DNA of 64,000 nucleotides from Flavobacterium sp. Leaf82. Lineage in GTDB: Bacteria > Bacteroidota > Bacteroidia > Flavobacteriales > Flavobacteriaceae. This document shows, piece by piece, positions 16,023-24,866 of the stretch. Where the stretch lies: NCBI RefSeq assembly GCF_001422725.1, contig NZ_LMMA01000001.1:684691-748690 (forward strand), read 5' to 3'. Position 1 is the first letter of the stretch, and each line of letters opens with the position of its first letter. The translations under genes were made by a program, and so were the position numbers. The notes beneath the pieces were generated by a model that made no database searches, was not told where the DNA came from, and saw only the letters and a program-made list of their open reading frames with translations.

Positions 16023-16499
16023 ATGAGTAAAGTATCTTATTATACAGCAGAAGGATTAAAAAAGTTAAAAGATGAGTTGGAGCATTTAAAAAGTGTAATG
16101 CGTCCAAAGGCATCTCAAGATATAGCAGAAGCAAGAGACAAAGGTGATTTATCTGAAAACGCCGAATATGATGCAGCAAAAGAAGCACAAGGTTTGTTAG
16201 AAATGAGAATTGCTAAAATGGAAGAAGTATATTCTAACGCAAGATTAATAGACGAATCACAACTGGATGTTTCAAAAGCATTGGTACTTTCGAATGTAAA
16301 AATAAAGAACCAAAGCAACGGAATGGAAATGAAATATACGCTTGTTGCTGAAAGTGAAGCGGACTTGAAAACTGGGAAAATCTCAGTAACATCACCTATT
16401 GGTAAAGGCTTATTAGGGAAATCTGTTGGAGAAGTAGCCGAAATTACAGTTCCAAACGGAGTATTAAAATTCGAAATATTAGAAATCACAAGAGACTAA
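16023..16499 (+). CDS. greA: Transcription elongation factor GreA
   Basis: 158 residues, the usual length. The N-terminal coiled coil carries the acidic tip DLSENAEYDAAKEAQ that reaches through the RNA polymerase secondary channel and stimulates cleavage of backtracked RNA. The C-terminal domain has SPIGKGLLGKSVGE. It precedes the HIT gene by 84 bp, probably in one transcript. The leader has a terminator-like hairpin. Confidence 0.96.
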   Translation: MSKVSYYTAEGLKKLKDELEHLKSVMRPKASQDIAEARDKGDLSENAEYDAAKEAQGLLEMRIAKMEEVYSNARLIDESQLDVSKALVLSNVKIKNQSNGMEMKYTLVAESEADLKTGKISVTSPIGKGLLGKSVGEVAEITVPNGVLKFEILEITRD

Positions 16500-16583
16500 T
16501 TCCTTGCGAGGAACGAAGCAATCTCACTATTAAGATTTAAATCGTTAAACCGATTTAAAGAATAAACAAATAACGAACAAACA

Positions 16584-16973
16584 ATGTCATCAATATTTAC
16601 CAAAATAGTAAACGGAGAAATTCCTGCATATAAAATTGCTGAAGACGATAATTATTTGGCTTTTTTAGATGTAAACCCAAATGCAAAAGGACACACACTT
16701 TGTATTCCTAAACAAGAAATCGATAAGATTTTTGATATGGATGATGAGTTGTATTTAGGATTAATGAAGTTTTCTAAGAAAATTGCAATTGCCTTAGAGA
16801 AAACAGTTACTTGCAAAAGAGTTGGGATTGCCGTTGTGGGTTTAGAAGTTCCTCATGCGCACGTACATTTAATTCCGTTAAACGAAATGGATGAAATGCG
16901 TTTTCATAACAAGGTAAAACTTTCTAAAGAAGAATTTGAAGCTTTGGCTAAAAGTATTCAGGCGAATTTGTAG
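16584..16973 (+). CDS. HIT family nucleotide-binding protein
   Basis: 129 residues. The histidine triad is HAHVHLIP (91-95), with FTKIVNGEIPAYKI at the N-terminus and the family phrase PNAKGHTLCIPK. HIT proteins hydrolyse nucleotidyl-phosphoramidate or related bonds (Hint branch). The physiological substrate cannot be predicted. It lies downstream of greA in the same direction. Confidence 0.93.
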   Translation: MSSIFTKIVNGEIPAYKIAEDDNYLAFLDVNPNAKGHTLCIPKQEIDKIFDMDDELYLGLMKFSKKIAIALEKTVTCKRVGIAVVGLEVPHAHVHLIPLNEMDEMRFHNKVKLSKEEFEALAKSIQANL

Positions 16974-17004
16974 TTTGATAATAATTGTTTTGACGGAGTC
17001 AGGC

Positions 17005-17059
17005 TGAGCGAAGTCGAAGCCAAGTCCTGATTGAACATAAAGTGTTTCGACTTCGCTCA
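17005..17059. repeat. Inverted repeat, TGAGCGAAGTCGAA family
   Basis: Perfect 14-bp arms at 17005-17018 and 17046-17059. A single-arm relative (AGAGCGAAGTCGAAGGG) occurs near 2354. It lies in the convergent gap between the HIT and histidine kinase genes. Confidence 0.75.
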
Positions 17060-17087
17060 ACTTGGCAAAAAGTTCAGAAAAAAAACA

Positions 17088-17125
17088 TTAAAAGTGTAGC
17101 AAAGTAATTTTTGCTACACTTTTTT
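17088..17125. terminator. Terminator overlapping the histidine kinase stop codon
   Basis: AAAAGTGTAGCAAA pairs with TTTTGCTACACTTTT and both ends carry T/A runs. The kinase TAG at 17114-17116 lies inside the stem, so the terminator must act while ribosomes clear the end of the gene; it also serves the HIT gene from the other side. Confidence 0.8.
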
Positions 17126-18262
17126 ATTTAGTGAGATCTGAAAAGTAGTTCCTTTTCCAATTTCAGAATGCAGGACCTTTATTTTTCCACTATGATATTC
17201 CTCAACAATACGTTTAGTTAAAGAAAGTCCTAATCCCCAGCCACGTTTTTTTGTAGTAAAGCCCGGTTCGAATATCGTTTTGAATTGTTTTTTAGAAATT
17301 CCGGTTCCGGAATCTTTCACATTTATTTTCACATATTGTGCGTCTTGCTCAATTTGAAGATCCAGAGATCCTTTTCCTTTCATGGCGTCAATGGCATTTT
17401 TTACCAAATTTTCGATCGTCCAACTATGCAATGTTGGATTTATCATTGCCATAATAGGTTCTTTAGGGGCGTTTTGAGAGAAGGCAACTTGTTTAGAAAA
17501 ACGCGACTGCAAATATTCATAAGTATCAAGAGTTGCTGCAACAATGTCTTGCTCTTCTAAAACCGGAACAGATCCAATCTTAGAAAAACGATCCGTAATA
17601 GTTTGAAGCCGTTCAATATCTTTTTCTATTTCTGTAGTTATCGAAGGATCAATTTCTTCGGTTTTTAATATTTCGACCCATCCAATTAATGACGATAAAG
17701 GCGTACCTATTTGATGTGCAGTTTCTTTTGCCATTCCCGCCCAAAGTTTATTTTGAGTCGCCATTTTTGTGCTTCTGTAAAAATTATAAATTAAAGCAGC
17801 AAATAAAAAGATAATCAATAGTAAAGCAACGGGATAATATTTGAGTTTATTAAGTAAGGCAGAGTTTCCATAATATACTTCCTGATGTTTTCCGGGAGCA
17901 TATTCGATCATTATAGGCTCATTTTCGTTTTTCAAATTATTTAAATACGACATAGATTTCTTCTTGTCTGCCAGAATTTCTTCAGGAACATTTACAGAAC
18001 TAATCACTTTGTCATACATCGTCAGCATAACAGGAACGGACGTGTTATTGTTTAAAATATTAAGTGGTAAATCTAAGTCTGTGTTTTCATCTGCGTTAAC
18101 CAATGTTTTTTGTGCATTTGCCCAAAGGTTCATTTTTAGTCTTTCTTCATTTTTAAAAATTTGAAAAAAAGTATAAGTATTCCACAGAATCAGAGAAATG
18201 ATTAAAAAGGAAATTGAAATAATGATCCAACGAGTTGTATTTCTACTTTCAGAAAAACGCAT
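17114..18262 (-). CDS. Membrane sensor histidine kinase (orphan here)
   Basis: 382 residues. Membrane helices lie at about 12-32 and 143-162 and bracket a periplasmic sensor of about 110 residues. The phosphoacceptor is H183 in an unusual H-box, AHQIGTPLSSLIGW. HATPase motifs are ENLVKNAIDAM, DSGTGI and KKRGWGLGLSLTKRIVE. No HAMP domain is obvious. The AHQIGTP variant is typical of a Bacteroidota kinase group. No response regulator is adjacent. Confidence 0.9.
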   Translation of the reverse strand: MRFSESRNTTRWIIISISFLIISLILWNTYTFFQIFKNEERLKMNLWANAQKTLVNADENTDLDLPLNILNNNTSVPVMLTMYDKVISSVNVPEEILADKKKSMSYLNNLKNENEPIMIEYAPGKHQEVYYGNSALLNKLKYYPVALLLIIFLFAALIYNFYRSTKMATQNKLWAGMAKETAHQIGTPLSSLIGWVEILKTEEIDPSITTEIEKDIERLQTITDRFSKIGSVPVLEEQDIVAATLDTYEYLQSRFSKQVAFSQNAPKEPIMAMINPTLHSWTIENLVKNAIDAMKGKGSLDLQIEQDAQYVKINVKDSGTGISKKQFKTIFEPGFTTKKRGWGLGLSLTKRIVEEYHSGKIKVLHSEIGKGTTFQISLNKKV

Positions 18263-18360
18263 AAACTAATTTTTGAGGTATAAATATAACGAAATAAACA
18301 CATTTAATATTTTGTGGGACTTTAAAAGATTTTTTTGTTTTTAAGTCCTAAACTATTTCT

Positions 18361-18409
18361 TTGGCAAAAACGATTTCTATACTTTTGTACTTGCCGAAAT
18401 GAGATTCGG
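18361..18409 (+). promoter_or_regulatory. Promoter and leader hairpin of the flavin reductase gene
   Basis: TTG (18361-18363), N16, TACTTTTG (18380-18387) approximates the Bacteroidota consensus. CCGAA (18394-18398) pairs with TTCGG (18405-18409) in the short leader. Confidence 0.5.
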
Positions 18410-18426
18410 TTAAAACCAAAAAATTT

Positions 18427-19302
18427 ATGATTAGCATCGATCCTAAAGAAATTACTACGGCAAAATTGCAAGGCTATCTGCAAAGTGCTGTCGGACCAAG
18501 ACCTATTGCATTTGCCAGTACAATTAGTGCAAAGGGAATCCCGAATTTGTCTCCATTTAGTTTCTTTAATGTGTTTAGTGCCAATCCGCCAATTTTAGTT
18601 TTCTCACCGGCGCGTCGTGTTCGTGACAATACCGTAAAACATACTTTAATCAATGCCGAAGCAACTCGTGAAGTTGTGATAAACGTAGTTAATTATGATT
18701 TGGTACAACAAACTTCATTAGCAAGCACTGAATATGGAGACGGAGTAAATGAATTTATAAAAGCAGGATTAACACAAATTCCGTCAGATTTTGTAAAACC
18801 ATATCGAGTAAAAGAGTCGCCCGTTCAGTTTGAGTGCAAAGTCACGCAGATTATTCCGTTAGGAGATCAAGGCGGAGCTGGAAATTTGATACTTTGCGAA
18901 GTAGTCAAAATTCATATTCACGAAGATGTTTTAGACGAAGACGGAGCTATTGATCAGCATAAAATAGACTTGGTTTCGAGATTAGGAAGTAATTGGTATT
19001 CAAGATCTAATCAGGGACTTTTTGAAGTGCCAAAACCCCTGACAACATTAGGAGTTGGTGTAGATGTTATACCAAATTATATCAAGGAAAGCCCCGTTTT
19101 TAACGGAAATGATCTTGGAAAATTAGGTAATATTGAAGCCTTGCCTACAAAGGAAGAAGTTAGTATATTTGTGAAAGAAAACTTTTCAGTAAAAGGAGTA
19201 TTAAGCTCGGATGATCAGGAAAAGGTACATCTGGAAGCTAAAAAATACCTGAACAATGATGATATTTCATCGGCATGGAAAGTGCTTTTAGCAAAAAAAT
19301 AG
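18427..19302 (+). CDS. Flavin reductase-like FMN-binding split-barrel protein
   Basis: 291 residues. The first 210 residues are a flavin-reductase-like split barrel: GPRPIAFASTIS, NLSPFSFFNVFSANPPILVFSPARR, and the VINVVNYDLVQQTSLAS segment. FMN binds this fold, and members reduce flavin or other substrates with NAD(P)H. The last 80 residues are an extension seen in longer homologues. It is followed 31 bp later by the DUF3127 gene. Confidence 0.88.
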   Translation: MISIDPKEITTAKLQGYLQSAVGPRPIAFASTISAKGIPNLSPFSFFNVFSANPPILVFSPARRVRDNTVKHTLINAEATREVVINVVNYDLVQQTSLASTEYGDGVNEFIKAGLTQIPSDFVKPYRVKESPVQFECKVTQIIPLGDQGGAGNLILCEVVKIHIHEDVLDEDGAIDQHKIDLVSRLGSNWYSRSNQGLFEVPKPLTTLGVGVDVIPNYIKESPVFNGNDLGKLGNIEALPTKEEVSIFVKENFSVKGVLSSDDQEKVHLEAKKYLNNDDISSAWKVLLAKK

Positions 19303-19333
19303 AGAACAGAAACAATAATTAATATAGAAGAAG

Positions 19334-19705
19334 ATGGAAGTTACAGGAAAAGTAAAAGTGGTGAACCCAGAGCAACAAGTTAGTGCTGCATTCAAAAAAA
19401 GAGAGTTGGTTGTTACCACAGATGAGCAGTATCCACAGCATATTTTGATCGAATTTACGCAAGATAAATGTGATTTATTAAGTAGCTACAAACAAGGTGA
19501 GGCAGTAAAAGTTTCTATCAATTTAAGAGGAAGAGAATGGGTTAATCCACAAGGAGAAACCAGATATTTCAATAGTATTCAAGGTTGGAGAATCGAAAGA
19601 TTAGCACCAGAAGGTCCTGGACAAACTCCTCCAATGCCTGCTGCAGAAGCTTTTGCTCCGGCAACTAATTTAAACGAAGACGAACCAGACGATTTACCGT
19701 TCTAA
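19334..19705 (+). CDS. DUF3127 protein (SSB-like OB fold)
   Basis: 123 residues. VTGKVKVVNPEQQVSAAFKK at the start, QHILIEFTQDKCDLL and VKVSINLRGREWVNPQGE match DUF3127, a Bacteroidota family predicted to adopt an OB fold. The C-terminus ends in an acidic tail with Pro and Phe (EDEPDDLPF), strikingly like the SSB C-terminal tip that recruits DNA-processing partners. A single-strand DNA-binding role is inferred, not shown. Confidence 0.85.
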   Translation: MEVTGKVKVVNPEQQVSAAFKKRELVVTTDEQYPQHILIEFTQDKCDLLSSYKQGEAVKVSINLRGREWVNPQGETRYFNSIQGWRIERLAPEGPGQTPPMPAAEAFAPATNLNEDEPDDLPF

Positions 19706-19846
19706 TAAGTTTAAATCTCAAAAATTAAATTCCAAATTCCAATTCATAAATATGTAATTGGAGTTTGGAATTTTGTTTTTACTCTCGGTTTTTGTCAAAT
19801 GCCAAGGTTGTAAGGAACTTTATTATTACACAAAACAACCATAATA

Positions 19847-19950
19847 ATTGTCATTTCGACGAAGGAGAAATCTTCGCGAGGAGCTCGACAAAGATTGGGT
19901 TTTCGTTGCGGAGTTTCTTACGGAGATTTCTCCTTCGTCAAAATGACAAT
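19847..19950. repeat. Long palindromic repeat, TTGTCATTTCGAC family, copy A
   Basis: Arms of about 26 bp at 19847-19872 and 19925-19950 (one mismatch) enclose a loop with GAGCTCGACAAAGATTG. The same design recurs at 33889 and 40119. AATTCCAA-type inverted repeats lie just upstream (19722-19775). No gene in 19706-19992. Confidence 0.85.
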
Positions 19951-19992
19951 ATGAATACAGATATTTAAGAAATTTGGAATTTTATCTAAAAA

Positions 19993-20649
19993 ATGTACTA
20001 CATAATCAAAGACTTATTTTTTCCTCCAGTTTCAGAGTCCGATGAAGAAGGAATTCTTGCCATTGGTGGCGACTTAGATCCGGAAAGATTGAAATTAGCT
20101 TACAAAAGCGGAATTTTTCCTTGGTTTAATGAAGGAGATCCAATTATTTGGTGGTCACCTGATCCAAGAATGGTTTTGTTTCCGGATGAATTAATTGTAT
20201 CTAAAAGTATGCGGAATATCTTGAATAGAAATCAGTTTAAAGTTACGTTTAATCAAAGCTTTAGAGACGTAATTTCGAATTGTAAAAACATCACGCGTGA
20301 TGGACAAAACGGAACCTGGATTTCCAACGAAATGGTTGATGCTTATTGTAAATTGAATGAAAAGGGAATTGCAAAATCTGTTGAAGTTTGGCAAGATGAG
20401 GTTTTAGTTGGAGGTTTATATGGTATCGATTTAGGTCATGTTTTTTGCGGAGAAAGTATGTTTTCGAAAGTATCAAATGCATCAAAAACAGCTTTCATTG
20501 CTTTGGTGAATTATTTAAAAAAAGAGAATTACAAACTTTTGGATTGTCAGGTTTATAATCCGCATTTAGAAAGTTTAGGCTGCCGCGAAATCGATCGTGA
20601 AGAATTTATGTCTATATTAAAAAGTAACAACAATGAGCGCAATTTATAG
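19993..20649 (+). CDS. aat: Leucyl/phenylalanyl-tRNA--protein transferase
   Basis: 218 residues. Signatures GILAIGGDLDPERLKLAYKSGIFPWF and IIWWSPDPRMVLFP are diagnostic. GVYGIDLG-type GGLYGIDLGHVFCGESMFS and LLDCQVYNPHLESLGCREIDREEF follow. It adds Leu or Phe to the N-terminal Arg/Lys of proteins, creating an N-degron for ClpS/ClpAP. It overlaps the MOSC gene by 17 bp. Confidence 0.96.
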   Translation: MYYIIKDLFFPPVSESDEEGILAIGGDLDPERLKLAYKSGIFPWFNEGDPIIWWSPDPRMVLFPDELIVSKSMRNILNRNQFKVTFNQSFRDVISNCKNITRDGQNGTWISNEMVDAYCKLNEKGIAKSVEVWQDEVLVGGLYGIDLGHVFCGESMFSKVSNASKTAFIALVNYLKKENYKLLDCQVYNPHLESLGCREIDREEFMSILKSNNNERNL

Positions 20650-21427
20650 TGTAAAAGAGATTTATATCTATCCGATAAAAAGTTTAGCCGGAATTAGCTG
20701 TGAGAATGCCGTAGCACAAGAAATGGGCTTTGAAAATGACCGCAGATGGATGTTGGTTGATAGTGAAAATCAAATGATAACTCAAAGAGAACACCGAATC
20801 ATGAGTCAGTTTTATCCACAAATTTCAAATGGAAAAATCAGCATTACTTTTCAGGATCAAAAGCATGAATTTTATATTGATGAACATCTAGAAAACTCAT
20901 TAAATGTTAATGTTTGGGATGATAAAAGCGAAGTCGTTGAGGTAAATCACACCACTTCAAAATGGTTTAGTGAACACTTGGGATTTGAATGCAAACTCGT
21001 TAAAATTATTAGAATTGGAGACCGTAAACATGAAAGTTCTACATCAAAAGAAATTTTCAATGTAAGTCTGGCTGATGGATATCCGTATTTATTAATTGGA
21101 ACTAAAAGCTTGGATTTTCTAAATGAAAAATTAACAGATAAAATTACCGTTTTAAGATTCCGTCCCAATATTGTAATAAGCAGCCAGAATCCTCATGAAG
21201 AAGATGATTTTGATACTTTTAAAATTGGAGAAGTTCAGTTTAAAAATATAAAACCCTGCGGAAGATGTATCATGGTGAATAATGATCCTGAAAATGGTAA
21301 ATTAAAAAAAGAACCTCTTAAAACCTTAAGTAAATATCGAGTTGTTAATCATTCTGTTTTATTCGGGACAAATATTGTGAGTTTAAATTCTGGTATTATT
21401 AATGTTGGTGATGAAATTATTTTTTAG
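20633..21427 (+). CDS. MOSC domain protein (molybdenum-cofactor-type sulfur carrier)
   Basis: 264 residues. The N-terminal beta-barrel domain (IYPIKSLAGISCENAVAQEMGFENDRRWMLV) and C-terminal MOSC domain (FRPNIVISSQ, FKNIKPCGRCIMVNNDP) resemble YcbX and the mARC family. The cysteine in KPCGRC is the predicted sulfur- or molybdenum-liganding residue. Such proteins reduce N-hydroxylated compounds or transfer sulfur. The 3' end overlaps thiF from the opposite strand by 4 bp. Confidence 0.88.
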   Translation: MSAIYSVKEIYIYPIKSLAGISCENAVAQEMGFENDRRWMLVDSENQMITQREHRIMSQFYPQISNGKISITFQDQKHEFYIDEHLENSLNVNVWDDKSEVVEVNHTTSKWFSEHLGFECKLVKIIRIGDRKHESSTSKEIFNVSLADGYPYLLIGTKSLDFLNEKLTDKITVLRFRPNIVISSQNPHEEDDFDTFKIGEVQFKNIKPCGRCIMVNNDPENGKLKKEPLKTLSKYRVVNHSVLFGTNIVSLNSGIINVGDEIIF

Positions 21428-22134
21428 AAATTCAGTTTTGTAAAACTCCAGTTTAAGGTATTAAAAAGTACCAATTCATTTTTTAAAGTAGGTAATTCCA
21501 GAATTAACTTAAGAGTTTCGTGCGCCATCATGGTACCAATAATTCCGGGTAAAGTTCCTAAAACACCATTCAAATTACAATTAGGCACATCTTTTGGATC
21601 TGGCATTTCAGGAAATAAATCACGTAAATTTTTACTTCCATTATGATTGAAAACCGCAACTTGTCCTTCAAATTTTAAAATACTTCCGTAAACTAACGGT
21701 TTTTGTAAAGTCACACAAGTATCGTTTACCAAATAACGCGTTGTAAAATTGTCTGAACCATCTACGACAATATCATATTGTTCAATGATTTTTGATGCAT
21801 TTTCTAAAGTCAGTTTCTCAGTAATAGCTTCAACTTTTATCAAAGGATTTAATTCTGAAAGAACTTCTTTGGCAACAACAGCTTTCAGTTGACCAATTTC
21901 GTTTTCGGTATATAAAATCTGGCGATGCAAATTATGAATTTCGATAGTATCAAAATCGATAATTCCAATAAAGCCAACTCCGGCAGTCGAAATATATTGT
22001 AGAATCGGACAGCCTAAACCTCCGGCGCCAATAACCAAAACTTTAGCTTTTTTTAGTTTTTCCTGTCCTTCGTCACCAATTTCAGGTAATATGGTTTGTC
22101 TGTTATAGCGAAGGAATTCTTGTATGATGCTCAT
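21424..22134 (-). CDS. thiF: ThiF-type adenylyltransferase
   Basis: 236 residues. The nucleotide-binding loop GAGGLG (36-41), DFDTIEIHNLHRQILY and GSDNFTTRYLVND identify an E1-like ThiF/MoeB enzyme. It adenylates the Gly-Gly end of ThiS before sulfur transfer. C186 (VPNCNLNGVLGTLPG) sits where the conserved cysteine of the family lies. The two CxxC pairs that bind zinc in many ThiF/MoeB proteins are missing. Last gene of the thi operon, convergent with the MOSC gene. Confidence 0.9.
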   Translation of the reverse strand: MSIIQEFLRYNRQTILPEIGDEGQEKLKKAKVLVIGAGGLGCPILQYISTAGVGFIGIIDFDTIEIHNLHRQILYTENEIGQLKAVVAKEVLSELNPLIKVEAITEKLTLENASKIIEQYDIVVDGSDNFTTRYLVNDTCVTLQKPLVYGSILKFEGQVAVFNHNGSKNLRDLFPEMPDPKDVPNCNLNGVLGTLPGIIGTMMAHETLKLILELPTLKNELVLFNTLNWSFTKLNF

Positions 22135-22193
22135 TTAATAATTTTAGATTGTTGATTTTAGATTGTTGAAGTAGGATTTAAAAAATCAGAAAT

Positions 22194-23321
22194 CTAAAAT
22201 CTAAAATTTGAAATAAAATTTCTGTCCCAATCTTTCCAAACGGGTTCGTAACCTGAGTTCATTATAATTTGTGCGATTTCTTTAGCCGAACGTTCATCGC
22301 TGATTTCGAATTGTTCCAAAGATTGCGGATCTACCACATAACCACCCGGATTGGTTTTAGAACCCGCGCTCATACTTGTAACGCCAATAGGGATAATGTT
22401 GTTTCTAAATTTTTCGTTTTCACGGGTCGAAATAGAAATTTCAAGATCTTCATTCCACAAACGATACGCGCAAATAAGTTGGGTCAGATCTTTATCATCC
22501 ATAATAAAATTAGGTTCGATAATACCTTCGGCAGGACGTAATCTGGGGAAAGAAACAGAGTATTTAGTCTGCCAGTATTTTTTTTGAAGATAATCCAGAT
22601 GCAAAGCATTAAAAAAACTATCTGTTCGCCAGTCTTCCAATCCTAATAAAACGCCTAAACCTATTTTGTGAATTCCAGCTGTTCCAATTCTGTCAGGAGT
22701 TTCTAATCGATAATCGAAATTTGATTTTTTACCTTTTGTATGGTACTTTTTATACACTTCCTGATGATAGGTTTCCTGATACACCAAAACCGAATAAACA
22801 CCTGCTTCATGCAAACGTTCATAATCTTGAGTAGAAAGTGGCTGAACTTCAACCGAAATAATCGAAAATTCTTTTCGAATTAAAGCAATTGCATTCAGGA
22901 AATAATTGATGTTAACGGTATAATTTGCTTCGCCTGTAACCAATAAAACATGATCGAAACCAAGATTTTTTAGAGCTTCCACTTCAAGTTTAATTTCTGA
23001 ATCAGAAAGGGTTTTTCGCTTGATTTTATTGTCTAAACTAAAACCGCAATACGTGCAAATGTTTTGGCATTCGTTACTTAAATAAAGCGGTGCATACATT
23101 TGGATCGTTTTGCCAAAACGTTTTTTGGTTATTTCGTGGCATTCTTGTGCCATTTGCTCCAGATAATTTTGTGCAACAGGAGAAATCAAAACCAAAAAAT
23201 CATCGAGATTTCGTTTGGTTTTAGACAAAGAACGTTCTACATCTTTTGATGTGGTTTGGTATATTTTAGATTGAATAGTATCCCAATCATGGTTTTCAAA
23301 AACCGATTTGAATGTTTTCAT
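22194..23321 (-). CDS. thiH: 2-iminoacetate synthase, radical SAM enzyme of thiazole synthesis
   Basis: 375 residues. The radical SAM cluster motif is C85-x3-C89-x2-C92 in NECQNICTYCGF. Other signatures: VLLVTGE, QETYHQEVYKKYHTKGKKSNF, GIHKIGLGVLLGLEDWR and ISTRENEKFRN. ThiH cleaves tyrosine to give dehydroglycine for the thiazole ring. Its presence, with no ThiO, shows the tyrosine route. It is separated from thiG by 149 bp containing a repeat. Confidence 0.96.
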   Translation of the reverse strand: MKTFKSVFENHDWDTIQSKIYQTTSKDVERSLSKTKRNLDDFLVLISPVAQNYLEQMAQECHEITKKRFGKTIQMYAPLYLSNECQNICTYCGFSLDNKIKRKTLSDSEIKLEVEALKNLGFDHVLLVTGEANYTVNINYFLNAIALIRKEFSIISVEVQPLSTQDYERLHEAGVYSVLVYQETYHQEVYKKYHTKGKKSNFDYRLETPDRIGTAGIHKIGLGVLLGLEDWRTDSFFNALHLDYLQKKYWQTKYSVSFPRLRPAEGIIEPNFIMDDKDLTQLICAYRLWNEDLEISISTRENEKFRNNIIPIGVTSMSAGSKTNPGGYVVDPQSLEQFEISDERSAKEIAQIIMNSGYEPVWKDWDRNFISNFRF

Positions 23322-23349
23322 TGGATTGTGTTTTAGCTGCGAGTTTTTT

Positions 23350-23466
23350 TACCGCAAAGTGCGCTAAGATTTACGCAAAGTTCGCTAAGCTTTGTGTTCT
23401 TTATGTTTGTCTAAAAGTTCGCAAAGCTTAGCGAACTTTGCGAAAAAACCTTGCGAACTTTGCGGT
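23350..23466. repeat. Nested inverted repeat inside the thi operon
   Basis: Perfect 19-bp arms at 23376-23394 and 23422-23440 surround a 27-nt loop. Outer arms (ACCGCAAAGTGCG and CGAACTTTGCGGT) extend the palindrome. It fills the thiG-thiH gap. A related unit occurs near 2268-2300. The transcript would fold into a long hairpin without a T-run. Confidence 0.8.
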
Positions 23467-23470
23467 TAAA

Positions 23471-24247
23471 TTATTCGTAAAGAAATGATGTCAAAGGACT
23501 AGAAGCCACAGCATAATTCTGCTGATTCGCAATTCGGGCTTCAAAAGCTTTTCGACCGGCAATAACAGCTTCTCTGAAAGCTTCAGCCATTAATTTCGGA
23601 TTTCCAGCGACAGCAATTGCGGTGTTTACCAAAACAGCATCGGCACCAATTTCCATTGCTTTTGCAGCGTCAGATGGAGCTCCAATTCCGGCATCTACAA
23701 TTACAGGAACATTGCTTTGTTCTATTATAATCTCGAGGAAATCTATTGTTTTAAGACCTTTATTACTTCCAATTGGTGAACCCAAAGGCATAACGGCAGA
23801 AGTTCCTGCATTCTCTAAATGTTTGCATAAAACAGGATCAGCATGAATATAAGGCAGAACAAAAAAACCAAGTTTAGCCAGTTCTTCCGTAGCTTTTAAG
23901 GTTTCAATAGGATCCGGCATTAAGTATTTAGGATCCGGATGAATCTCTAATTTTAGCCAATTTGTTTCTAAAGCTTCTCTTGCTAATTGCGCTGCAAAAA
24001 CAGCTTCTTTGGCATTTCTTGCTCCAGAAGTATTGGGTAGCAAATGAATATTGGGATGTTGCAAATGCGATAAAATAGCATCAGTTTCTGTTTCTAAATC
24101 GATACGTTTTAAAGCAACAGTCACCAACTCACTTCCTGATGCTAAAATAGCTTCTTCCATTTCAAGGTTCGAACCAAATTTTCCCGTTCCTAAAAATAGG
24201 CGGGAGGTTAAGGTTTTATCTCCAATTTTAAACAATGACGTTTGCAT
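23471..24247 (-). CDS. thiG: Thiazole synthase
   Basis: 258-residue TIM barrel. Signatures: [106 protein letters not shown]. It condenses deoxyxylulose phosphate, ThiS-thiocarboxylate and dehydroglycine into the thiazole moiety. Its start overlaps the end of thiE by 20 bp. Confidence 0.97.
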   Translation of the reverse strand: MQTSLFKIGDKTLTSRLFLGTGKFGSNLEMEEAILASGSELVTVALKRIDLETETDAILSHLQHPNIHLLPNTSGARNAKEAVFAAQLAREALETNWLKLEIHPDPKYLMPDPIETLKATEELAKLGFFVLPYIHADPVLCKHLENAGTSAVMPLGSPIGSNKGLKTIDFLEIIIEQSNVPVIVDAGIGAPSDAAKAMEIGADAVLVNTAIAVAGNPKLMAEAFREAVIAGRKAFEARIANQQNYAVASSPLTSFLYE

Positions 24248-24866
24248 ATAACTTTTCGTTTATTTGTTGAATTAATTTTTTCTTTTGATCGCTATTTGTA
24301 ATCATTCCCGAAACTGCAATACCATGAATTCCGGTTTCCATTAACGGATTTATATCTCTTAAGTCGATTCCTCCAATAGCATAAACGGGTATTTGTATTT
24401 TATCCTTTTTCATTTTTTGAAGAATCTCAAAGTACCCTGACAATCCTAAAATAGGACTTAATTTTTCTTTCGTACTGGTAAACCTAAAAGGTCCTAGACC
24501 AATATAATCACAGCCGTTTTTTACATGGTTTTTAATATCATCAAAAGTATTAGCAGTTCCTCCAATTATTTTGGTGCTGCCTAAAATGGCTCTGGCTTCA
24601 TCAATTTTCATATCTGTGAGTCCTAAATGTACCCCGTCTGCAGCAACTTGCTGAGCGAGATATAGGTTGTCATTTACAATAAAATTGGCGAGATATTCTT
24701 CGCATAAAAATTTTACAGCTTCTGCCAATGCAAATGTGTCTTTTTCAGTTTGATCCTTAAATCGCATTTGTACCCAATCGCATCCTGCATCTAATGCCTG
24801 ATGAATGTTGTACAATTGTTCTTCGATCGTATTTCCTTGTGAGATGTATTGCAGTTTATGGTACAT
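24228..24866 (-). CDS. thiE: Thiamine-phosphate synthase
   Basis: 212 residues. The pyrophosphate/pyrimidine site motifs are intact: [53 protein letters not shown] and VYAIGGI. It joins HMP-pyrophosphate to thiazole phosphate to give thiamine phosphate. Of the two ThiE-like proteins in the operon this one retains the full catalytic set. It overlaps thiD by 11 bp. Confidence 0.94.
   Translation of the reverse strand: MYHKLQYISQGNTIEEQLYNIHQALDAGCDWVQMRFKDQTEKDTFALAEAVKFLCEEYLANFIVNDNLYLAQQVAADGVHLGLTDMKIDEARAILGSTKIIGGTANTFDDIKNHVKNGCDYIGLGPFRFTSTKEKLSPILGLSGYFEILQKMKKDKIQIPVYAIGGIDLRDINPLMETGIHGIAVSGMITNSDQKKKLIQQINEKLYANVIV

Noticed and set aside
17114..18262. A response regulator partner for the kinase at 17114
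   Set aside because: None of the neighbours has a receiver domain; the kinase is an orphan here.
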